A stretch of DNA of 64,000 bases, from assembly GCF_009729095.1 (NCBI RefSeq), contig NZ_VTGX01000005.1, forward strand, positions 248,001-312,000, in the 5' to 3' direction. A program made the position numbers and the translations under genes. The DNA comes from Mycolicibacterium sp. CBMA 247 (GTDB lineage Bacteria; Actinomycetota; Actinomycetes; Mycobacteriales; Mycobacteriaceae). Within the stretch, counting starts at the first letter, position 1; every line of letters begins with the position of its first letter. The notes below the pieces were generated by a model, which saw only the letters and a list, made by a program, of their open reading frames with translations, did not search any database and was not told the DNA's origin. Below, piece after piece: positions 34,805 to 43,790 of the stretch.

Positions 34805-36283
34805 TCACCTGGCAAGGGGCAGCGCGAACTCGAATATCGCACCGCGCGGAGAGTTTTCCCGCGCGGTGATCGCGCCCCCTTGCCGGGTGATGATCCGGTG
34901 GCTCAACGCAAGTCCGATCCCATGGCCGGTCGCCTTGTCGGTGAATGCCCCATCAAAGATCCGGGCATCTGGTATGTGCGACAGTCCTTTTCCCGCATCA
35001 GCGACAGAGAAGACACCGGTGCCATCCTCGATCCGCGTACTGATTCGCACCGTGCGTTCTGCCTGCGGCCAGTTGGCCATCTCGTCGATGGCGTTGAAGC
35101 ACAGGTTCAGTACCACCTGACCGGTGAGGACTCGCTCGCAGACGATGACGGCAGGTTTCGGCGAGGCCGGGTATTCCAGCGTCACGGCGGCCTCTTTGGC
35201 GCGCAGATCGATGAAATACGCGCAGTCCTCCAGTATTTCGTTGAGATCCACTCGCTGCTGCGGTTGCTCGAGTTGGGTGACGTACGCCCGCAGGCTGTGC
35301 ACGATCTGATTCGCTCGATCGAGTTGCTTGCGCGCGTTCGCGAGACCCAATGAAAGGTCCTTGCGGTCGCCGCCGGCCTGGCCTAGCCGGTGCTGGGTCG
35401 CGGCGATGAAATTCGTGGCTGCCGCCAAAGGCTGTCCGAGCTCGTGCGCGATGGCCATCGCCATATCGCCCATCGCGTTGTAACGAGCGAGGTAGTTGAG
35501 GTACTGCGCGTCGCGAAGGTGTTCCTGCTCGGTCCGAACATGCTCGGTAACGTCATGGAACAGCAGTAGCGAGCCCTTGAGGTCATCCTCAATCTCAATG
35601 TGCTGAACACTGCCTGAGTGCCAACGGAATTCGCCGTTCGGCAATTCGACTTCGTAGCGCATACTTTCGGCGTCACCGTCCCTACCGGTCCGTGCGAGCG
35701 CCGCCTCGACACCGCGCCGCGACACCCCTGGCCGACAGAACTCGGTGAACTGGGCGCCGATCAACGAATCCACGGTGGATGCCAGGTGAGTGGCGGCCGA
35801 TTCGCTGGCATAGGTGATCGTGTAGCTGTCGTCGAGCACCAGGATGCCCTCGGCCATATTGCGCAGAAACGCCGCGAGCCGTGCCTCCGTACGGTACAAG
35901 TCACTGCGTAGATGCGCTTCGCGTTCGATGTCGCGGAACTGCACCATGACCACGGTGCGTGAGCTCAATTCGACGCGCACCGCGATGGCTTCGGTCAAGA
36001 CGATGCGTCCGCTCTTGGCCCGGTACGCCCACTCAGTGACGGCGACACCGTTGTTCACCGCGGCCTGGAGCCAGGCCCTCCCTATCGATCGTCGATACCG
36101 CTGCTCCTGAGCACTCATGTCGGGCGCCTTCAGCGGTTTGAGTTCGTCGACGCTGAACTCCAGCATCGTCGACGCGGCATTGTTGGCCCACAGGATGTCC
36201 TTGGTCACGGCGTCATGGATCAAGACGCAGTACTTCAGACCCTGCACGAGTCGTTCGTAGTCATCGTGGGCAAGTTCGGACAC
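34805..36283 (-). CDS. Soluble PAS-domain sensor histidine kinase (FixL-like)
   Basis: 492 residues with no membrane helix. Two PAS domains (about residues 8-120 and 130-250) precede the HisKA domain with phospho-His 280 in AHELGQPLAAATN. The ATPase domain has the N-box at about 397 (NLCFNAIDE), G1 in DAGKGL and G2 in GHGIGLALS. The type resembles FixL/StyS/TodS-like cytosolic sensors that detect aromatic compounds or redox state. The GTG at 36283 follows GAGGAGG. It lies after pcaDIJ and tetR on the same strand. Its partner is probably the FixJ-like regulator at 45533-46171, ten kilobases away. Confidence 0.88.
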   Translation of the reverse strand: MSELAHDDYERLVQGLKYCVLIHDAVTKDILWANNAASTMLEFSVDELKPLKAPDMSAQEQRYRRSIGRAWLQAAVNNGVAVTEWAYRAKSGRIVLTEAIAVRVELSSRTVVMVQFRDIEREAHLRSDLYRTEARLAAFLRNMAEGILVLDDSYTITYASESAATHLASTVDSLIGAQFTEFCRPGVSRRGVEAALARTGRDGDAESMRYEVELPNGEFRWHSGSVQHIEIEDDLKGSLLLFHDVTEHVRTEQEHLRDAQYLNYLARYNAMGDMAMAIAHELGQPLAAATNFIAATQHRLGQAGGDRKDLSLGLANARKQLDRANQIVHSLRAYVTQLEQPQQRVDLNEILEDCAYFIDLRAKEAAVTLEYPASPKPAVIVCERVLTGQVVLNLCFNAIDEMANWPQAERTVRISTRIEDGTGVFSVADAGKGLSHIPDARIFDGAFTDKATGHGIGLALSHRIITRQGGAITARENSPRGAIFEFALPLAR

Positions 36284-36341
36284 GACCGCCTCCTCTATTC
36301 CGACGGGTACTGATGGGAGCAGGCTCGAGTGGACAGTTGGG

Positions 36342-36968
36342 CTAACCGGCGGTCTTCTTACCCCGCCCTCGGGCTCCACCGCGCACACTGATGCCATCAA
36401 GGATCTGCGCGATCATCGCGTCCTGCTGAGCGGGGGTCGCAGACGACGCGTCCAGCACACCGGTTACCTGCATGCCGACCATCGTCGTCATGAGGAGGTT
36501 CGCCACCAAGTCCTCGTCGACATCGACGATCTCGCCATTCTCCCGCGCCTGGCGCAAGTATCCCGCGATCTCCGACCGCCACTCATCGAGTTGGCGGTCG
36601 TTCGCGGCGGCCAAGTAGTGGTCGTTGAGTGCCCGTTGCCACAGGGAAACGGCCACCCGCGCCTCCAGTCGCGTCTCTTCGGTCTGCGGCATGACCTCGC
36701 GGGCGAGGCGGCGCAACGCGTTCAATCCCTTTCGCGCACCGATCGAGCGCGAAATGCGTTCTTTGGTGGCTTCGAAGACGTTCTCGAAGGCAGCCCGCAG
36801 GATTTCGTCCTTGCCGGCGAAGTAATGGCTCAAGGCCCCGTTGGTGTACCCGGCCTCGCGAGCCAGGTCACGCATATTCGTCGAGTCGATCCCGCGCGTG
36901 CCGATCAACCTCGTCGCGGCCTGCACGATCGCGCGCCGACGCTCTTCGTGGTCGACCAACCTTGGCAT
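36342..36968 (-). CDS. TetR-family regulator
   Basis: 208 residues. The helix-turn-helix is in TNMRDLAREAGYTNGALSHYFAGKDEIL (about residues 29-56). The C-terminal domain resembles the BetI-type group. It lies 61 bases after pcaJ on the same strand and 58 bases before the sensor kinase, so it is probably transcribed with pcaDIJ. Its ligand could be a pathway CoA ester or acid. The C-terminus is Gly/Arg/Lys-rich (GGARGRGKK). Confidence 0.85.
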   Translation of the reverse strand: MPRLVDHEERRRAIVQAATRLIGTRGIDSTNMRDLAREAGYTNGALSHYFAGKDEILRAAFENVFEATKERISRSIGARKGLNALRRLAREVMPQTEETRLEARVAVSLWQRALNDHYLAAANDRQLDEWRSEIAGYLRQARENGEIVDVDEDLVANLLMTTMVGMQVTGVLDASSATPAQQDAMIAQILDGISVRGGARGRGKKTAG

Positions 36969-37029
36969 CGCCTCACCTGCCTCTCCATGGATCGTCGTTA
37001 CGATTATCCGGGACGGCGGGGCGTCGACG

Positions 37030-37689
37030 TCATACCCGCTGCGCGACGACCTCGATACGAGCGTCGGTGACCGTGGCGGCGGTAGCGGCGACCACCTCCG
37101 CGTACTCGACTCCGGGGGCCAGTTCGATCAGTTCGAAGGCGTGCCCCGCGACGTCGAGCACGGCAAGGTCGGTGATGACGCGGTGCACCACACCTTTGCC
37201 GGTCAGGGGCAGGTCGCACACGGAAACCAGCTTGGGCGCACCGGTTTTGGTGACATGATCCATCAAGACGATCACCCGCTCGGCACCGCTGACCAAGTCC
37301 ATGGCGCCACCCATGCCCTTGACCATGGATCCGGGTACCATCCAGTTCGCGAGGTCGCCGTTGACGGCGACTTGCATTCCACCGAGGACCGCGACGTCGA
37401 CATGGCGGCCGCGGATCATCGCGAAGCTCGTCGCCGAGTCGAAGAACGACGCCCCGGCAACCACGGACACGGTTTGCTTACCCGCATTGATGAGGTCGGG
37501 GTCGACCTCATCGTCGTACGGAAACGGGCCGACACCCAAGATGCCGTTCTCGGCGTGCAAGGTGATGTCCGTGCCCCGGGAAAGGTAGCCCGGGATCAGG
37601 GTCGGCAGTCCGATGCCCAGGTTGACGTACTGACCATCCTCCAGCTCTGCGGCTGCACGCGTCGCCATCTGGGCGTGGTTCCAACTCAT
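37030..37689 (-). CDS. pcaJ: 3-oxoadipate CoA-transferase subunit B
   Basis: 219 residues, family I CoA-transferase beta subunit. The catalytic glutamate is in HAENGILGVGPFP (about residues 51-54), and GGAMDLVSGAERVIVLMDH is the typical core. With subunit A it moves CoA from succinyl-CoA to 3-oxoadipate. An acetoacetate (Sco) specificity cannot be ruled out by sequence alone, but the adjacent pcaD and nearby cat genes favour 3-oxoadipate. It overlaps subunit A by ATGA. Confidence 0.84.
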   Translation of the reverse strand: MSWNHAQMATRAAAELEDGQYVNLGIGLPTLIPGYLSRGTDITLHAENGILGVGPFPYDDEVDPDLINAGKQTVSVVAGASFFDSATSFAMIRGRHVDVAVLGGMQVAVNGDLANWMVPGSMVKGMGGAMDLVSGAERVIVLMDHVTKTGAPKLVSVCDLPLTGKGVVHRVITDLAVLDVAGHAFELIELAPGVEYAEVVAATAATVTDARIEVVAQRV

Positions 37690-38474
37690 GAGGTGATCTC
37701 CTGTGCTGACACCCGCTGCCGGATGGTGCGCTTCTCGATGCGTTTGTGCCCCGCTTGCTCGGGCGTGAGTGCGACCACGCGGTGCACGAAGATTCCTGGC
37801 AGGTGCACATCGTCGGGGTGGAGGTCGCCGACGTCGACGACACGTTCGGCCTCCACCACGGTGACGCGGCCCGCCATTGCGGCCGGTGGATTGAAATTGC
37901 GGGCCGCGGCGTGGAATATGCAGTTCCCGGCCTTATCCGCTACAGCCGCACGGACCAGCGCATAGTCGGTGACGATCGATTCCTCCAGGAGCATGTCGCG
38001 GCCGCCGAAGGTGCGCACCTCTTTCGGCGGCGAGGCCAGGGCCACGGTGCCGTCGGGGTGATACCGCCACGGCAGCCCGCCGTCGGCCACCAGGGTGCCG
38101 ACCCCGGTCGGGGTGAAGAACGCACCGATCCCGCTGCCGCCGGCGCGCAACCGCTCGGCCAACGTGCCCTGCGGGGTCAGTTCGACGGTGAGTTCACCGG
38201 CCAGGTACTGCCTGGCGAACTCCTTGTTCTCGCCGACGTAGGAGGCGATCACACGGCTGATTCGGTGGGCCTCCAGCAGCAGGCCCAGCCCACCGCCGTC
38301 CACGCCGCAGTTGTTGCTCACGATCGTCAGATCGGCGGCGCCCTGCTCCAGGAGTGCCTCGATAAGGAACCACGGAATGCCGGCCAGTCCGAATCCGCCC
38401 ACTGCCAGGCTGGCGCCGTCGGATATGTCGGCCACCGCCTGGCCCGCCGAGGACACCAACTTGTTCAACGTCAT
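37686..38474 (-). CDS. pcaI: 3-oxoadipate CoA-transferase subunit A
   Basis: 262 residues. The CoA-transferase alpha fold shows in AVGGFGLAGIP near residue 26 and IVSNNCGVDGGGLGLLL at about 50-66, followed by SYVGENKEFARQYL and GGRDMLLEE. It forms the heterodimer with the next gene's product. It overlaps both neighbours by four bases, so pcaD-pcaI-pcaJ is a translationally coupled unit on the minus strand. No thiolase (pcaF) follows, so the last step must come from a gene elsewhere. Confidence 0.85.
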   Translation of the reverse strand: MTLNKLVSSAGQAVADISDGASLAVGGFGLAGIPWFLIEALLEQGAADLTIVSNNCGVDGGGLGLLLEAHRISRVIASYVGENKEFARQYLAGELTVELTPQGTLAERLRAGGSGIGAFFTPTGVGTLVADGGLPWRYHPDGTVALASPPKEVRTFGGRDMLLEESIVTDYALVRAAVADKAGNCIFHAAARNFNPPAAMAGRVTVVEAERVVDVGDLHPDDVHLPGIFVHRVVALTPEQAGHKRIEKRTIRQRVSAQEITS

Positions 38475-39241
38475 GACGCCTCGAGATGGGTGATGAGCGC
38501 CGGGGTGATGAGGCCGGGTTGCTCGGCGTTGGCCAGATGCGCGGCATGCTCGACGATCAGCAGCCGTGCATCCGGTATCTGCGCGGCGAGCTCCTCGAGC
38601 TTGGCGGGCGGGGTAGCGGGGTCCTGCGCACCGGCGATCACCAGCGTGGGCGCCTCGATGGAGGAAAGCTGTTGACGGAGATCAAGTTCGGCGATCGCCT
38701 CGCAGCATCCCGCGTAGCCTTCCGCGGGCGTGGCGGCGACCATTCGTTCGTATTCCCCGCGCCGGTGTGGGTCCTCGCGCAGGTACTCGGCGGTGAACCA
38801 GCGTTGCACCGCGGCTTCGGCGATCACATTCGTTCCCTCTGCGCGCACGGTCGCCGCGCGACTGGTCCAATTGGCGGCCGGTGCCAGTTGGGCCGCCGTG
38901 CACAGCAGCGCCAGGCGGTCAACGCGCTCGGGGTTGCGCACCGCCAACCGCATGGCTGTCATTCCGCCGAGCGACAACCCGACGACGTGGGCACGCCCGA
39001 TCTGCAGCCGATCGAGAAGAACGAGCAGATCGTCGGTGAGGTCGTCGATCGAGTAGGGCCCGTCGGGAACGGGTGATCCGCCGTGCCCGCGAATGTCATA
39101 GCGCACCAACCGGAATCGCTGCTCGAGCTCGGCTATCTGTGCGTCCCACATTGCGAGTGTGGACCCGAGAGAGTTGGACAGCACCACGGCGGGTGCGTCC
39201 GGAGGTCCACTGACCACCGCGTGGACGTGCACGGCGCTCAT
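38471..39241 (-). CDS. pcaD: 3-oxoadipate enol-lactonase
   Basis: 256 residues, alpha/beta-hydrolase. The oxyanion and nucleophile region reads VVLSNSLGSTLAMWD, then GLSLGGMTAMRLA (nucleophile Ser at about residue 103). The catalytic His is in VEHAAHLANAEQPG near the C-terminus. It hydrolyses 3-oxoadipate enol-lactone made by CatC. The ATG at 39241 has GAGGTGAT upstream. It diverges from the LysR gene with about 160 bases between, which must hold the promoter for pcaDIJ, tetR and possibly the kinase. Confidence 0.86.
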   Translation of the reverse strand: MSAVHVHAVVSGPPDAPAVVLSNSLGSTLAMWDAQIAELEQRFRLVRYDIRGHGGSPVPDGPYSIDDLTDDLLVLLDRLQIGRAHVVGLSLGGMTAMRLAVRNPERVDRLALLCTAAQLAPAANWTSRAATVRAEGTNVIAEAAVQRWFTAEYLREDPHRRGEYERMVAATPAEGYAGCCEAIAELDLRQQLSSIEAPTLVIAGAQDPATPPAKLEELAAQIPDARLLIVEHAAHLANAEQPGLITPALITHLEAS

Positions 39242-39357
39242 CGGATCACCTCGAATCGCGACGACAAGACGCCACCCGTCCGGCACACCGGGGTGCGGAC
39301 CGGATTGCAGATCACCACATTCATGCGTCGACGGTAGGCGTCCACGACCCATAATCA

Positions 39358-39371
39358 GAAATATTCATTTC
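39358..39371. promoter_or_regulatory. Candidate LysR-type operator between pcaD and lysR
   Basis: GAAAT-ATTC-ATTTC is a perfect 5-bp inverted repeat in an A/T-rich patch, 30 bases before the LysR start and about 120 before pcaD. LysR regulators often act at such sites between divergent genes, keeping a T-N11-A core; an imperfect ATAATC...ATTCAT pattern overlaps it. Confidence 0.45.
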
Positions 39372-39401
39372 GCACCCATTGATCGCGCTACGATCTTAAT
39401 C

Positions 39402-40283
39402 GTGGAGCTTCGTCACCTGCGCTACTTTCGGGCGGTCGCCGAGGAGCTGCACTTCGGACGGGCCGCAGAACGTCTGCGGGTCGCCCAGCCCGCCCTCTCC
39501 CAACAGGTACGTCAATTGGAGAAAGAGATAGGCGTCGCGTTGCTGAATCGCACGACGCGCCACGTCAGCCTCACCGTGGCGGGGCGTGCGTACCTGGATC
39601 GCGTGATCTCGATCCTCGACGCCGTTGAGCACGCGGGCGAGCATGCCCGCCGGCTCGCCGGCGGCACCGAGGGCCGGCTGGTGATCGGTTGCGTCGGCTC
39701 GGCCACCTACTCGCTTCTTCCGTCACTGGTGCGGGAGTTGCGGCACCGCCAGCCCGGCATCGAGGTCAGCGTGCGCGGTGAGATGCTCGCACCCGCGCAG
39801 TTGGCGGCGTTGAGATCCGGCGAGATCGACCTCGCGCTGCTGCGGCCGCCGATATCGGATCCAGATGTCGTGACCGAGGTCCTACGCCGTGACCGGCTGA
39901 TCGTTGCGCTGCCCGCGGGGCATTCGCTGGCCGTACACCGCACGCTCGGCGTGGCCATGTTGCGCGACGAGGACTTCATCTCACACGCCGGCCGGGGGCG
40001 CTCGGTCATGGGCAGCCTGCTCTTGGCCATCTGCGCCGACGCGGGTTTCACCCCCCACGTGCGTCATGAGGTCGAAGAGACATCCACTCTGCTGACCATG
40101 GTGGCAGCGGGCCTGGGCGTGGCGATCGTGCCGGACCCGACCGCGGCCCTGGACATCGCCGGCGTCTGTTACCGGCCGCTCGATCCTGAGACGCTGGGCA
40201 TCGATCTCATCGTCGGCCGCGCCGCGGGCGTGTCTTCGCCGCTGCTCGACAACGTGCTGACCGTGCTGCGCGACGTCGCCTGA
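39402..40283 (+). CDS. LysR-family regulator, CatR/BenM-like
   Basis: 293 residues. The N-terminal helix-turn-helix reads LRHLRYFRAVAEELHFGRAAERL then AQPALSQQVRQLEKEIG, the CatM/BenM/CatR style. The effector domain begins LVIGCVGSATYSLLPSLV. CatR-like regulators sense cis,cis-muconate and activate catechol genes. Here it diverges from pcaD and precedes the iacA operon by 156 bases. It may sense muconate or an IAA intermediate. GTG at 39402. Confidence 0.86.
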   Translation: MELRHLRYFRAVAEELHFGRAAERLRVAQPALSQQVRQLEKEIGVALLNRTTRHVSLTVAGRAYLDRVISILDAVEHAGEHARRLAGGTEGRLVIGCVGSATYSLLPSLVRELRHRQPGIEVSVRGEMLAPAQLAALRSGEIDLALLRPPISDPDVVTEVLRRDRLIVALPAGHSLAVHRTLGVAMLRDEDFISHAGRGRSVMGSLLLAICADAGFTPHVRHEVEETSTLLTMVAAGLGVAIVPDPTAALDIAGVCYRPLDPETLGIDLIVGRAAGVSSPLLDNVLTVLRDVA

Positions 40284-40350
40284 CTGTCCGGTTCGCCCGA
40301 CGGGTCCATCCTTCGCTGACGATCGGCTGCTGAGCAATAGGTGAATGCTT

Positions 40351-40383
40351 TACCGCGCTGGGGGTAAGTCCCGATACCCGGGG
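40351..40383 (+). promoter_or_regulatory. iacA promoter region with a GTAAG-TCCC-TACC element
   Basis: GGGTA (40362-40366) and TACCC (40375-40379) form inverted arms. Read as GTAAGTCCCGATACCCGG the element resembles GTAAAGATTTCCCTGCTACCGG before iacG/iacH (from 47866) and ATAAAGGTTTCCGTACCGG before catB (from 53870). It lies about 75 bases before iacA. Alignment was by eye and has gaps. Confidence 0.4.
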
Positions 40384-40439
40384 GCGCGCCGCCGCCCTAG
40401 TGTTCAGTTCGATCATTTCAAAGGTGAACGGAGACAGCG

Positions 40440-41612
40440 ATGCTGATCGAGAGCACAGCCCGGCGGGTGGCGGCTGAACCGGCCGGTCCGGCCCGTGAGC
40501 GAGCCTTCGATGAGGCATTGGCAGTGCTGCGGGACCGTCGTGACGAATTCAACGCACAGGGCTATGTCCCGGCTGATTACGTGGAACTGCTGAAGAAGGC
40601 CGGTATGTACCGTGCCTCTACTCCTGCGCTGTTCGGCGGAGAACCGTTGCCGCCGACGGCCTTCATGAAGATGGTCGAGCGGATCTCCGCGGTCGACCCC
40701 GCGACCGGTTGGGTCGCAAGCTTCGGCTCCTCGCTGGTCTACTTCGCCGCGCTCCCGGTCGAGTCGCAACGCGAGATCTATGCTGCGGGACCCGATATCG
40801 CATACGCCGGCGGGCTGTTTCCGATGCAGGAGGCCGAGAAGGTCGCTGGCGGCTACCTGTGCAGCGGCACTTGGCAGTTCGCCAGCGGATGCCGGGGCGC
40901 TGACATTCTCGGTATCGGACTTGTGGGCGGACCTGAGACGCAGGGCAGGCCGTTGACCGCTCTCGTATCGCCCGCCGATGTCGAGATCGTCGAGAACTGG
41001 GACGTGGCCGGAATGAAGGCGACCGGATCGCATGCGATTCGTGCTGAGAAACTTTTCGTGCCCGAGGAGTTGACCTTCGTGCGCGGTGGTGCCCCGACGG
41101 TCGACGAACCGTTGACCCGATACCCGGCTCTTCCCTATGCGGCGCAGGTGCTCGCGGTCGTCACGCTGGGTGCCGCCCGTGGCGCCCTGGACTTCTCGCT
41201 GGAGGTGGGCGCGGCGCGTACATCGATCACCGGCGGTGCGGCCAAGGGAAACCGCCCGACCTATAAGACCGGTCTGGCCCGCGCAGAGGCCGAGCTGCGC
41301 TCTGCTCGCGCTTTCTTCTACGAGACCACCGATGCCGTGTGGGACAAAGCCGTTCGAGGTGAAGGCATCACCGAGACCGACAAGGCCGCGTTGCGGCTGG
41401 GAGCCACGCACGCCGCGCACGTCGGCCGCTCGGTGGTTCTACAGGCGTTCGATCTCGCCGGTACCGGCGCCATCTACGACACCCACCCGCTGCAGCGATA
41501 CCTGCGCGATGCTCTGGTGCCGGCTCAGCACGCGATGTTGCAGACCAACACCTACGAGGCCGCAGGGGCGATCATGCTCGGCCTGGACGCCGGCATCCCC
41601 AGCTTCCCGTGA
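40440..41612 (+). CDS. iacA: IAA-oxidising flavin monooxygenase, acyl-CoA-dehydrogenase-like
   Basis: 390 residues with an acyl-CoA dehydrogenase fold of the flavin-monooxygenase subgroup (group D). Landmarks include DPATGWVASFGSS, WQFASGCRGAD at about 142-152 and GMKATGSHAIR. IacA starts indole-3-acetate breakdown by oxygenating the indole ring with reduced flavin supplied by IacG. The assignment rests on the operon that follows (small protein, Rieske oxygenase pair, SDR and reductase in iac order). Benzoate-type clusters do not begin with such a monooxygenase. ATG at 40440, GGAG eight bases upstream. Confidence 0.8.
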   Translation: MLIESTARRVAAEPAGPARERAFDEALAVLRDRRDEFNAQGYVPADYVELLKKAGMYRASTPALFGGEPLPPTAFMKMVERISAVDPATGWVASFGSSLVYFAALPVESQREIYAAGPDIAYAGGLFPMQEAEKVAGGYLCSGTWQFASGCRGADILGIGLVGGPETQGRPLTALVSPADVEIVENWDVAGMKATGSHAIRAEKLFVPEELTFVRGGAPTVDEPLTRYPALPYAAQVLAVVTLGAARGALDFSLEVGAARTSITGGAAKGNRPTYKTGLARAEAELRSARAFFYETTDAVWDKAVRGEGITETDKAALRLGATHAAHVGRSVVLQAFDLAGTGAIYDTHPLQRYLRDALVPAQHAMLQTNTYEAAGAIMLGLDAGIPSFP

Positions 41613-41658
41613 TCAGGGTCCTCGAATCAGCCCGATCCGACCATCAAAGGAGACACTG

Positions 41659-42021
41659 TTGAGCACCGAACCGCTGCGCACGCTGTTCTGTATCGGCAAC
41701 AACCAGAACTTTTTCGACCTGCCGAAGGCCGAGATCGGCCCCGTGTGGGTCGGCATCTCCACGATGCTCTCGACGTTGAAGAACATGGACGGCGTCGACA
41801 TCATCGGCACCTTCGACGACGACTCGCACATGGTCGGACCGTCCGACGGCTGGCCGTGGACCTGTTACGTCCTGGCCGACGTCCGCGATCAGCCGACAGT
41901 GAAGGCGGCCTGCAACCTTTTGCGCACCACCATGATCGGTGAATACGCCCTGTGGAAGTACTTCAAGATCGAGGCCCGGATGGGCCGTGAGCTGACCATT
42001 CGAGACGACGTCGAGATCTGA
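41659..42021 (+). CDS. iacB: Small IacB-like protein of the IAA operon
   Basis: 120 residues with no known catalytic motif. The start is a TTG at 41659, preceded by AAGGAGA, giving MSTEPLRTLFCIGNN. It has GIFxxLKNMDGVDIIGTFDDD-like content (STLKNMDGVDIIGTFDDD) and a WPWTCYVLADV core. In iac clusters a small protein of unknown role lies between iacA and the Rieske genes; position and size match. No signal peptide. It would be missed by ATG/GTG-only gene callers. Confidence 0.75.
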   Translation: MSTEPLRTLFCIGNNQNFFDLPKAEIGPVWVGISTMLSTLKNMDGVDIIGTFDDDSHMVGPSDGWPWTCYVLADVRDQPTVKAACNLLRTTMIGEYALWKYFKIEARMGRELTIRDDVEI

Positions 42022-42031
42022 GGAACGGAAC

Positions 42032-43300
42032 GTGACCACCATTGAGAAGCCTTTCTCCGAGCTGGCCGCCACCGACCGCGTAGCCGGTCAGCTGTACACC
42101 GACCCCGAGATCTTCGCCGAGGAGATGAAGAAGATCTTCTACCGCACCTGGGTGTGGGTTGCTCACGAGAGCGAGATCCCGCAGGCGGGGTCATTCAAGA
42201 CCACACAGGTGGGTGATCAACCGGTCATCGTCACCCGAGATCGCAAGGGCAACTTCAACACGCTGCTCAACCGCTGCCGGCATCGCGGCGCCACCGTGTG
42301 CGACCAGCGCAGCGGAAAGGCCAACGGGTTCACCTGCCCGTACCACAACTGGTCCTATGCGCTGGATGGCCGGTTGCGTGGAATCCCTTACCCGGACGGC
42401 TATGAAGGTGTCGTCGATAAGGCGGACTACCCGCTGCAGACGCTGCGCACCGAGAGTTACCTCGGCATGATCTTCGCGACGTTCAACGGGGACGCCGTAC
42501 CGCTCGAGGATCACCTGGGTGACGCGAAGATATGGATGGACCGGTTCTTCAAGCAGAGCAACGGTTTCCCGACCAAGGTTCTCGGCATGCACAAGTTCCG
42601 TTTCCGCGGCAACTGGAAGATCCAGTTGGAGAACACGACCGACGGCTACCACTTCCCGATGGTGCACAAGTCGTGGATGGCATCGGTGGACGCCGAAACC
42701 GCGAACATGATGTCGTTCATGGACGACCCCAACGCCGTGACGCACGCGCTCGGCAATGGCCACAGCGTGGCCATCATGGCGACGGCCCACGCCGACCTCG
42801 ACGTCGACGACGGTGACGAGGAGATCCAGCCCCGCTTTCAGCATCTGGTCGATGAACTCGAGGCCGCAGGGGAGACCCCGGAGCGGATCCGCCGCTTCAT
42901 GCGCTCGATGCACGGGTGCGGATTCAACCTGAACATGTTTCCCAACATCGCGATGTCGTCGTCGTTCTTCCGGGTGCTGATCCCGATCAGCGTCAACGAG
43001 ACCGAGGTCTGGCACATGGCCATCGGCATGGACGGTGGACCGGAGAACATCAACCGCGAGCGGTTGCGCATCCACGAGCATTTCCAGGGACCGTTCGGCT
43101 TCGGCAGCCCTGACGATGCCGAAGGGTGGGACCGCGTTCAGATCGGCGCCGGCGGCAACCCGACGATGCCGATCCTGGTCAACCGCGGCGAAAACCGCGA
43201 GCGGCTCACCCCTGAGGGCTGGCCCACCTCACACGTCACCGATGAGACCGGGATGCGTGAGTCCTATGCAATGTGGAAGAGGATGATGACCGATGAGTGA
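42032..43300 (+). CDS. iacC: Rieske non-haem iron oxygenase, alpha subunit
   Basis: 422 residues. The Rieske cluster ligands are C82, H84, C102 and H105 (NRCRHRGAT and CPYHNW). The mononuclear iron histidines are H207 and H212 in TTDGYHFPMVH, preceded by the bridging Asp. In iac clusters this oxygenase acts on an oxindole-type acid after IacA/IacE; anthranilate or benzoate dioxygenases are related alternatives. GTG start at 42032 after GAGGAACGGAAC. The stop overlaps the beta subunit by eight bases. Confidence 0.86.
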   Translation: MTTIEKPFSELAATDRVAGQLYTDPEIFAEEMKKIFYRTWVWVAHESEIPQAGSFKTTQVGDQPVIVTRDRKGNFNTLLNRCRHRGATVCDQRSGKANGFTCPYHNWSYALDGRLRGIPYPDGYEGVVDKADYPLQTLRTESYLGMIFATFNGDAVPLEDHLGDAKIWMDRFFKQSNGFPTKVLGMHKFRFRGNWKIQLENTTDGYHFPMVHKSWMASVDAETANMMSFMDDPNAVTHALGNGHSVAIMATAHADLDVDDGDEEIQPRFQHLVDELEAAGETPERIRRFMRSMHGCGFNLNMFPNIAMSSSFFRVLIPISVNETEVWHMAIGMDGGPENINRERLRIHEHFQGPFGFGSPDDAEGWDRVQIGAGGNPTMPILVNRGENRERLTPEGWPTSHVTDETGMRESYAMWKRMMTDE

Positions 43301-43790
43301 GGTGCTCGCTTTCTCCGATCCCCGGGTGTTGCGTGCCATCCAGTTGATCTGGAAGGAAGCAACTTTGCTCGACGCCAAGGATTACAAGGCGTGGGAGCAG
43401 ATGTATACCGACGACGCGTTGTACGTCATCCCGATCGATCCGGACACCGAGGATTTCGCGGCCTCGCTCAACATGGTGTACGACGACAAGCGGATGCGCC
43501 GTTTGCGCGTCGAACGGATGCTGCAGGGCTATTCGCCCTCGGCTGTGGCGGCCGCCCGCACGGTGCGGGTGGTGTCCCGCTTCACCGTCGAGAACGTGGG
43601 CGACGAGTCGGTCACGCTGCGCTCGGCGCAGATCCTCAACGCATTCAAACGCGACAAGTTCTCCACCATCGGCGCGGAGCTGACGCACGAGATCGTCCTC
43701 GGCGCAGACGGTGAGGACAGGATCGCCCTCAAGGTCGCCCGGCTCATCGACAGCGAGGACGCGGTGAGCGCGTCGGGCTTCCTGCTGTGA
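43293..43790 (+). CDS. iacD: Ring-hydroxylating dioxygenase, beta subunit
   Basis: 165 residues, NTF2-like beta subunit. Family pattern: EATLLDAKDYKAWEQMYTDDALYVIP near residues 19-44 and a C-terminal domain with IALKVARLIDSEDA. It makes the structural part of an alpha3beta3 oxygenase. Starts inside the end of iacC and its stop overlaps the next GTG, so the three genes are tightly coupled. Confidence 0.88.
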   Translation: MSEVLAFSDPRVLRAIQLIWKEATLLDAKDYKAWEQMYTDDALYVIPIDPDTEDFAASLNMVYDDKRMRRLRVERMLQGYSPSAVAAARTVRVVSRFTVENVGDESVTLRSAQILNAFKRDKFSTIGAELTHEIVLGADGEDRIALKVARLIDSEDAVSASGFLL